Source of the DNA: Methylobacterium sp. | GTDB taxonomy: Bacteria > Pseudomonadota > Alphaproteobacteria > Rhizobiales > Beijerinckiaceae | Direction of reading: 5' to 3' | Assembly: GCA_002928875.1 (NCBI GenBank) | Contig: PERO01000002.1 | Span: 62,001-126,000 of the forward strand | Length of the DNA: 64,000 bases | Shown here: positions 58,711 to 64,000 of the stretch, one piece after another | Layout: every line of letters starts with the position of its first letter | How positions within the stretch are numbered: the first letter of the stretch is position 1 | Notes under the pieces: model-generated | Told to the model about the DNA's origin: nothing | Seen by the model: the letters and a program-made list of their open reading frames with translations, nothing else | The model's database searches: none | Program-made: the position numbers and the translations under genes

Positions 58711-60222
58711 TCACGGCATGACTTCGAGATGCGTGGCAACGCCGCTTTCGGCGTGGTCGGCGATCGTCGATCGCAAGGCGTGCCGGCCCGGAAGATCGGC
58801 GATGAAGGCCACGCGCAGCACCTGTCCGGCCCCGATATGGACCGTATCGAGGAAATAGGGCTCCCACCCGTCGTCATAGGGGTGCAGGAGCCGGAAGGAA
58901 TGGCCGGCGAGGCCCAGAACCTGCGGCCAGGCCGTGCGGTTCATCAGCGCCAGCACCACCTCGCGGCCCCGCTTGACGCGCAGCAGCGGCTTGCCCGGTT
59001 CCGAGCCGGGCGCATCGCCGATCGCCCCGCCATTGAGCTGGAAGATCCGGTTGGGGTCGGGGAAGGCGCGACGCAACGCCTCCGGCTCGAGGCTCGCCTC
59101 GCGGCCAAGCCCGCCGGTGATGACGAGATCGGCCCGCGCTGCGTTCTGCAGCCGGATCGCGGCGGGCAATCCGGGATCGGGCAGGGGCGTGACGGCTCCG
59201 CGTGCACCCACGGGCTCGCCCACGGTGCGGATCACCAGGAGGGGCGCGGGCGTCGCGAAGCGCGCCTCGAGCCGCGCCTCGATGCCGGCCTCGCGCGGGA
59301 CATCGACGATCAGCTCGCAGCGATGGCCCGGCGCCAGCGTCACGATCCGCTGCAGGGGATCGAACGGATCGCAGGGGGTTGAATCGATGGCGATCACCCG
59401 CGCCACCAGCTTCTGGGCATGCAGCGGGATGGTGCGGGCCGAGGCGACATTCGCGAGCCGGAGGCGCAGGCGCGCGCCGGGTCGCACCGTGAGTTCGAGC
59501 GGGGCCGCGCGGCCATTCACGGTGAGGCGGTTGCCGAGCCGGCCGAACCGCACGGCATCGCGCAGATCCGCGAAATCGCCCGCGAGTTCGCCCTTCTCCG
59601 TCAGCCGCCAGTCGCCCACGAGAAGCGGGACATCATGATCGACATCGGGCGGCCGCGGTTCCTCGACAACGACGAGTGCGTGGAGCCCGCGGGCGCGTGC
59701 CTCGCGGGCCGGGGCGGGCAGGGCCGCCTGCAGCAGGAAGCTGCCGCTCTGGCTCGTGGGGAAGGCCAGCGTTCCATTCTGGCCGGGAGCGAGAATGCCG
59801 GCCGCCTCGCCGCTGAGGGGACGGCGCAACCCGCGCAAGGCGAGCGCCAGCGGCTGCGCGAGATCGTTCCGGATGGCGATCCGCGCGTCGCCGCCCGGCC
59901 TGAAGCGCAGGACGGCCAGTTCCGGAGGCTGGGGGCCGGCACCGGCGTCGCCCTCGCGCAGGAAGCGCATCAGCGTGCTGTCCGGTGCATCGGAGCCGGT
60001 GAGCTTCGCCGTGACGCTTGCCGCGCGCAGGCTCTCGGCCTGCACCGGCAGGGGCGGAACGAGTGCGGGAGCGGGCCGCGCCGCGGGTTTCGGGGCGGCG
60101 GGGGAGGGCTGAGGCGCCTGCGCTTCGGCGGGGCCGAGTCCCAGCCCAACCGCGAGACCGGCCAGAACCGTGCGGCGATCCGGGCGATGCAAGGCAGAAG
60201 AAATCGGAGGAGCGTCACGCAT
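58711..60222 (-). CDS. Multicopper-oxidase-like cupredoxin protein with lost copper sites
   Basis: 503 residues. A Tat-type signal (PDRRTVLAGLAVGLGLG) and an Ala/Pro linker precede three cupredoxin-like domains in the order of a multicopper oxidase. The copper motifs are degenerate. The place of HWHG reads LALRGLRRP, the HxHLHGH region reads WPQVLGLAGHSFRLL, and HCHxxxH reads STIADHAESGVATH. So it is probably not an oxidase but a structural relative, as FtsP/SufI is in E. coli. The ATG at 60222 places the Tat motif about 15 residues in. It stands alone between tRNA-Leu and glnB. Confidence 0.8.
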   Translation of the reverse strand: MRDAPPISSALHRPDRRTVLAGLAVGLGLGPAEAQAPQPSPAAPKPAARPAPALVPPLPVQAESLRAASVTAKLTGSDAPDSTLMRFLREGDAGAGPQPPELAVLRFRPGGDARIAIRNDLAQPLALALRGLRRPLSGEAAGILAPGQNGTLAFPTSQSGSFLLQAALPAPAREARARGLHALVVVEEPRPPDVDHDVPLLVGDWRLTEKGELAGDFADLRDAVRFGRLGNRLTVNGRAAPLELTVRPGARLRLRLANVASARTIPLHAQKLVARVIAIDSTPCDPFDPLQRIVTLAPGHRCELIVDVPREAGIEARLEARFATPAPLLVIRTVGEPVGARGAVTPLPDPGLPAAIRLQNAARADLVITGGLGREASLEPEALRRAFPDPNRIFQLNGGAIGDAPGSEPGKPLLRVKRGREVVLALMNRTAWPQVLGLAGHSFRLLHPYDDGWEPYFLDTVHIGAGQVLRVAFIADLPGRHALRSTIADHAESGVATHLEVMP

Positions 60223-60421
60223 GGCCAAGGGTTTGGCGTGGTTCGCGCCAAAGGGCAAGCGCCGCCGGAGGGGACCGGAGAGCCGCTGCAGATTTTTGCT
60301 GCGGTGAAAAAAAACCATGCTATAGCACCGCCGCCGCGCCGGACAGCGGGGGAAGCACGGGCGGATTGTCCGCTTCGTTCGCCGTCCGGTTCAGTTGGAT
60401 CAGCGGGTTCGCCTGGGTCAC

Positions 60422-60506
60422 GCGGGTGTGGCGGAACTGGTAGACGCGCCGGATTTAGGTTCCGGTGACGAAAGTCGTGGGGGTTCGAGTCCCTTCGCCC
60501 GCACCA
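60422..60506 (+). tRNA. tRNA-Leu (anticodon UAG)
   Basis: Acceptor arm GCGGGTG pairs with CGCCCGC (one G-U), then A and an encoded CCA (60504-60506). The anticodon stem CCGGA/TCCGG encloses loop TTTAGGT, giving anticodon TAG. A long variable arm (GACGAAAGTCGT) marks a class II tRNA, and GGTTCGAGTCC forms the T loop. It reads CUN leucine codons. It is 135 bases upstream of tig on the same strand. Confidence 0.97.
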
Positions 60507-60640
60507 GTGCCGATCCGCCTCGCCAGCCCCGGAAACGCGCCGTGGCGGCGTTCTTTCGAAATCAGTCCGTCCCGCAAGGGCGCCGGACGGGCCATCCGGA
60601 GCCAGTCGCTCCGCTTGTAGGACACGATCAGGGTCTTTCC

Positions 60641-62044
60641 ATGCAACTCACCCAAACCCTCGCCGAAGGGCTGAAGCGCCAGTACAAGGTCGTGCTTTCG
60701 GCGCAAGACCTTTCGAGCCGCTTCGAGACCGAAGTCGAGCAGATCCGCGGCCGCGTGCAGCTCAACGGCTTCCGCCCCGGCAAGGTGCCGACCGCGCACA
60801 TCAAGAAGATGTATGGCCGGTCCATCATGGCCGAGGTCGTGCAGAACTCGGTGAACGATGCCCAGAAGAAGATCTCCGAGGAAGCGGGCGTGAAGCTCGC
60901 CGCCGAGCCCAAGGTGGTGTTCCCGGAAGACGAGGCCACGATCACCAGGGTGCTCGCGGGCGAGGCGGATCTCGATTTCTCGGTTGATGTCGAGGTGCTT
61001 CCCACCATCGACCTGCAGGATCACTCGCATATCGAGGTGGTCCGCGAGGTTGCCAGCGTTCCCGACAGCGAGGTCGAGGAAGCCATCCAGCGCATGGCGA
61101 ATGCCGTGCGCAGCTTCACCCCGCGCGGCGAGAAGGAAAAGGCCAAGGACGGCGACAAGGTCACGATCGATTTCGTCGGCACCATGAATGGCGTCGCCTT
61201 CGATGGCGGCACGGCGCAGGGCGTGGACCTCGTGCTCGGCTCGGCCCAGTTCATTCCCGGCTTCGAGGAGCAGCTCGTCGGCGCCAAGGTCGGCGACCAG
61301 AAGACGCTGAACGTCACCTTCCCGGAGACCTACCAGGTGGTCGATCTCGCCGGCAAGCCGGCCGAGTTCGCCGTCACCGTGAAGGCGATCCAGGCGCCGG
61401 GCGAGATGGCCATCGATGACGAGCTGGCGAAGAAGCTCGGCGTCGAATCGCTCGAGAAGATGCGCGAAGTCGTGAAGGGCGGCCTCGAGGCCGAGCTTCT
61501 GCAGGTGACGCGCCAGAAGATGAAGCGCCAGCTGCTCGATGGCCTCGATGCGCTCTACACCTTCGATCTCCCGCCGACGATGGTCGAGCAGGAATTCCAG
61601 GCCGTGTGGCGGCAGGTGCTGCAGGACATGCAGCGCGACGGCAAGACCTTCGAGGGCGACGAGAAGGGCGAGGCCGAAACCCGCGCCGAATACGAGAAGA
61701 TCGCGGCGCGTCGCGTGCGCCTCGGGCTGGTTCTCGCCGAGGTGGGCGAGAAGGCCGAGGTGAAGGTCTCCGAGGAAGAGGTGACCAAGGCGCTGATCGA
61801 GCGTGCCCGCCAGTTCCCCGGCCAGGAGAAGCAGTTCTTCGATTTCTATCGCAAGAACCCGCAGGCTCTGGCCGAAATCCGCGCGCCGCTCTTCGAGGAG
61901 CGGGTGGTCGACCACATTCTCGGCAGCGTGAGGCTGACCGAGAAATCCGTGACGCGCGAGCAGCTGATGGCCACGGACGACGAGCCCGCGCCGGAGGCTG
62001 CCGCCGCGAAGCCGAAGAAGGCCAAGGCCAAGAAGGCCGAGTGA
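60641..62044 (+). CDS. tig: Trigger factor
   Basis: 467 residues. Ribosome-binding signature in the N-terminal domain (GFRPGKVPTAHIKKMYG). FKBP-type prolyl isomerase domain in the middle (GDKVTIDFVGTMNGVAFDGG, FIPGFEEQLVGAKVG). Helical arm domain at the C-terminus with a Lys/Ala-rich tail (AKPKKAKAKKAE). It binds nascent chains at the exit tunnel. The ATG at 60641 starts MQLTQTLAEGLKRQYKV. The stop lies in the first unit of a 16-base triple tandem repeat. Confidence 0.96.
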   Translation: MQLTQTLAEGLKRQYKVVLSAQDLSSRFETEVEQIRGRVQLNGFRPGKVPTAHIKKMYGRSIMAEVVQNSVNDAQKKISEEAGVKLAAEPKVVFPEDEATITRVLAGEADLDFSVDVEVLPTIDLQDHSHIEVVREVASVPDSEVEEAIQRMANAVRSFTPRGEKEKAKDGDKVTIDFVGTMNGVAFDGGTAQGVDLVLGSAQFIPGFEEQLVGAKVGDQKTLNVTFPETYQVVDLAGKPAEFAVTVKAIQAPGEMAIDDELAKKLGVESLEKMREVVKGGLEAELLQVTRQKMKRQLLDGLDALYTFDLPPTMVEQEFQAVWRQVLQDMQRDGKTFEGDEKGEAETRAEYEKIAARRVRLGLVLAEVGEKAEVKVSEEEVTKALIERARQFPGQEKQFFDFYRKNPQALAEIRAPLFEERVVDHILGSVRLTEKSVTREQLMATDDEPAPEAAAAKPKKAKAKKAE

Positions 62045-62080
62045 CGCGAAGGTCGAGTGACGCGGAGGCCGAGTGACGCG
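62033..62080 (+). repeat. Three tandem 16-base units at the end of tig
   Basis: Units AAGGCCGAGTGACGCG (62033), AAGGTCGAGTGACGCG (62049) and GAGGCCGAGTGACGCG (62065). The first contains the tig stop TGA, so the second and third are non-coding echoes of the last codons. Likely slippage duplication. Confidence 0.9.
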
Positions 62081-62162
62081 TCCGCACCGCGAAGGCGGCC
62101 GCCGGTCACGGCGGTGCCGTCATCGGTCGGGGACAGTCTCTGCCTGCCTTGAAATTCGGTTG

Positions 62163-62188
62163 CGCCGCCCCCCGGGCGGCGTTTCCAT
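62163..62188 (+). terminator. Terminator of tig
   Basis: CGCCGCCC-CCC-GGGCGGCG, perfect 8-base stem, followed by TTTCCATTT, about 120 bases after the tig stop and just before benE. Confidence 0.75.
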
Positions 62189-62215
62189 TTGCGGCAGACG
62201 AATCGGGGATCATCC

Positions 62216-63421
62216 ATGCAGGCGAATGACAACCGGCCGCTGTCGCTGGTGCAATTCCGGGCCGATTTCTCGGTTCAGGCCGCTGTGCAGGGCTTCGTCG
62301 TGGCCATTGTGGGCTATACGAGTTCGGTCGCCATCGTCATCAAGGGTCTCGCGGCGGTGGGGGCTACAGAAGGGCAGATCACCTCGGCGTTGCTGTTCGT
62401 CGGTCTCTCGATGGGCTGTGCGGCGATGCTGCTGAGCCTCACTTCGCGGATGCCGGTCTCGGTCGCCTGGACCACGCCGGGCATGGCGCTTCTGGGCACG
62501 ACAGGGGCGGTGGCGGGCGGCTTTCCTGCGGTGACCGGTGCATTCATCATCACCGGCGCGCTGATTGTGGTCGCGGCCTTCTGGAGCCCGCTGGCGCGCT
62601 TCATCGAGGCGATCCCGAAGCCGATCGCCAATGCGATGCTCGCAGGGATTCTCTTCAAGCTGTGCCTCGCGCCGTTCATGGCGTTGCAAGTGCAGCCCGT
62701 CGCTGCGCTGGCCGTGCTCGGCGTCTGGATCGTGATGCTCCGGCTGCTGCGGCTCTGGGCCGCGCCGGCGGCGGTGTTGACCGCGCTGGCGCTCACCGCC
62801 TGGAATGGCGGGCTCGGCGCGAGCCTCGCCTTTGCCTGGCCGCGCGCCGAATTCGTGGCCCCCACGCTGAATTTGCCGGCCTTGCTCGGCGTGGCGCTGC
62901 CGCTTTTCGTGGTCACCATGGCGTCGCAGAACATCACCGGCCTCGCCGTGCTCTCGACCTTCGGCTATCGCCATCGCCCTCGCGACGGGCTGATGCTGAC
63001 GGGATTCCTCTCGATGCTCACTGCGCCCTTTGCCGCGCCCACGGTGAATTATTCGGCCATCACCGCCGCGATGACTGCCGGGCCGGAGGCGCATCCCGAT
63101 CCGCTGCGCCGCTATGTCACGGCCGTCTCGGCTGGCCTCTGCTACGCCTTGTTCGGCGCGTTCGCGGCGGTGGCGGCGGCCGTGGTGCTGAAAGCCTCGC
63201 CGGTGCTGATCGAGGCCGCGGCGGGGCTCGCGCTGGTCGCGGCCTTCGGTTCGGCGATGAACGGTGCGATCGCCGAGGAGGAGGGGCGGCTGCCGGCCCT
63301 GCTGACGTTTTTCGTCGCGGCCTCGGGCCTCACCCTGTTCGGCATCGGCGGCGCCTTCTGGGGGCTGATTCTGGGCTGGAGCGTGCACCTTCTCTTCACG
63401 AAGCCGCGAAAGAGCGCCTGA
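62216..63421 (+). CDS. benE: BenE family benzoate/H+ symporter-like transporter
   Basis: 401 residues with about twelve membrane helices. GFVVAIVGYTSSVAIVIKGL, VAWTTPGMALLGTTGAVAGG, PKPIANAMLAGILFKLCLAP and MASQNITGLAVLSTFGY are typical of the BenE/YdcO family. The family is named for benzoate uptake, but no aromatic-degradation genes are nearby, so the substrate is open. The ATG at 62216 begins MQANDNRPLSLVQFRADF; upstream TTG at 62189 is inside the terminator region. Confidence 0.9.
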   Translation: MQANDNRPLSLVQFRADFSVQAAVQGFVVAIVGYTSSVAIVIKGLAAVGATEGQITSALLFVGLSMGCAAMLLSLTSRMPVSVAWTTPGMALLGTTGAVAGGFPAVTGAFIITGALIVVAAFWSPLARFIEAIPKPIANAMLAGILFKLCLAPFMALQVQPVAALAVLGVWIVMLRLLRLWAAPAAVLTALALTAWNGGLGASLAFAWPRAEFVAPTLNLPALLGVALPLFVVTMASQNITGLAVLSTFGYRHRPRDGLMLTGFLSMLTAPFAAPTVNYSAITAAMTAGPEAHPDPLRRYVTAVSAGLCYALFGAFAAVAAAVVLKASPVLIEAAAGLALVAAFGSAMNGAIAEEEGRLPALLTFFVAASGLTLFGIGGAFWGLILGWSVHLLFTKPRKSA

Positions 63422-63567
63422 GCACCGGCCGCACGCTCTTTTCAGGGGCGGGAAGCATGTTTATCTGAACGCTCAGGCCTGATTCCGGGCGTGCGGCACG
63501 ATCCCCGCCCGCTCCCTGACGGTCCAGGCTATGGTGCCGAGACGATTGCTGCCTCCAGAGGACAACG

Positions 63568-64000
63568 ATGAAAGACCCGATCGAAACCTACAACTCGCTT
63601 GTCCCGATGGTGATCGAGCAGTCCTCGCGCGGCGAGCGCGCCTTCGACATCTTCTCGCGCCTCCTGCGCGAGCGCATCATCTTCCTCAACGGCCCGGTGG
63701 AAGACGGCATGGCGAGCCTCGTCGTGGCGCAGCTCCTCTTCCTCGAGGCGGAGAACCCGAAGAAGGAAATCTCGATGTACATCAACTCGCCGGGCGGGGT
63801 GGTGACGTCGGGCCTGTCCATCTATGACACGATGCAGTTCATCCGCTGCCCGGTCACCACGCTCTGCATGGGCCAGGCGGCCTCGATGGGCTCGCTGCTG
63901 CTGACGGCGGGCGAGAAGGGCCACAGATTCGCCCTGCCGAACGCGCGCATCATGGTGCACCAGCCCTCCGGCGGCTTCCAGGGCCAGGTGACGGATATCC
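63568..64000 (+). CDS. clpP: ATP-dependent Clp protease proteolytic subunit, truncated by window end
   Basis: The first 144 codons are present. [20 protein letters not shown] is the alphaproteobacterial ClpP start. The catalytic Ser lies in [11 protein letters not shown], and the His in [11 protein letters not shown]. The Asp and C-terminus lie beyond the window. ClpP forms a 14-subunit barrel fed by ClpX or ClpA. The order tig ... clpP is the usual one, here with benE in between; clpX and lon would be expected further right. Confidence 0.97.
   Translation, partial: MKDPIETYNSLVPMVIEQSSRGERAFDIFSRLLRERIIFLNGPVEDGMASLVVAQLLFLEAENPKKEISMYINSPGGVVTSGLSIYDTMQFIRCPVTTLCMGQAASMGSLLLTAGEKGHRFALPNARIMVHQPSGGFQGQVTDI

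Overview
The window is a GC-rich chromosomal segment from an alphaproteobacterium, most likely a member of the Hyphomicrobiales (Rhizobiales). The case rests on gene content and order. It has divK-pleD, a topA/rnr/DUF983/NUDIX cluster, pyrB-pyrC-plsY-dprA, rne-(amidase)-mrcA-prfB, a two-desulfurase suf operon behind an Irr-type operator, glnB-glnA, and tRNA-Leu-tig-...-clpP. Both window ends cut genes: an EipB/DUF1849-like protein on the left and clpP on the right.

Layout. 1-5.7 kb: EipB-like tail, DUF3572, the cell-cycle/c-di-GMP pair divK-pleD, a strong hairpin with a T-run, rpmG, an MFS transporter, a small exported protein and a split-box NUDIX hydrolase. 5.7-12.5 kb (minus strand): topA, lrgA-lrgB, rnr, DUF983, NUDIX. 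12.6-17.7 kb (plus): pyrB, an AT-rich inserted segment, a membrane protein, a pyrC-type dihydroorotase homologue, plsY, dprA. 17.7-23.5 kb: AEC transporter, Tyr-rich exported protein, ruvX, a UPF0173 hydrolase, gatC-gatA and a transglutaminase-like protein. 23.6-38.9 kb: rne, amidase, mrcA (PBP1a), prfB, an M23 peptidase, 1-Cys PrxQ, a large AsmA/DUF3971 protein, tyrS. 39-48 kb: a hydrolase, then the suf Fe-S cluster operon (IscS-type desulfurase, sufB, sufC, sufD, sufS, sufT, with sufA displaced by a reversed GNAT gene) and a TfoX-N protein. 48-64 kb: DEAD-box helicase, Spy-like protein, chemoreceptor, parE, YiiX-like protein, glnA and glnB, a copper-site-degenerate multicopper oxidase homologue, tRNA-Leu(UAG), tig, benE and the start of clpP.

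Most of the window is conserved housekeeping. The least ordinary locus is the 3' end of pyrB. The last ~35 codons of pyrB occur twice, with a 51-bp perfect core at 13523-13573 and 13989-14039. Between the copies lies a visibly AT-rich stretch that encodes an 88-residue two-helix membrane protein. Its Shine-Dalgarno and start codon lie in the few bases where the upstream pyrB copy differs from the downstream one. This looks like an integration that rebuilt the end of pyrB and coupled a foreign small gene to it.

Other points of interest are a 7-3-7 perfect Irr/ICE-type palindrome next to a second 8-4-8 palindrome ahead of the suf operon, a long hairpin downstream of pleD whose loop carries a CCTCCTC anti-Shine-Dalgarno sequence, and several families of palindromic intergenic repeats (one inside suf, one inside gatCA). 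There are also two enzyme homologues that have lost metal ligands (PyrC, multicopper oxidase), and a terminator-bounded 75-residue orphan gene. No CRISPR array, IS element, prophage or defence island was seen.
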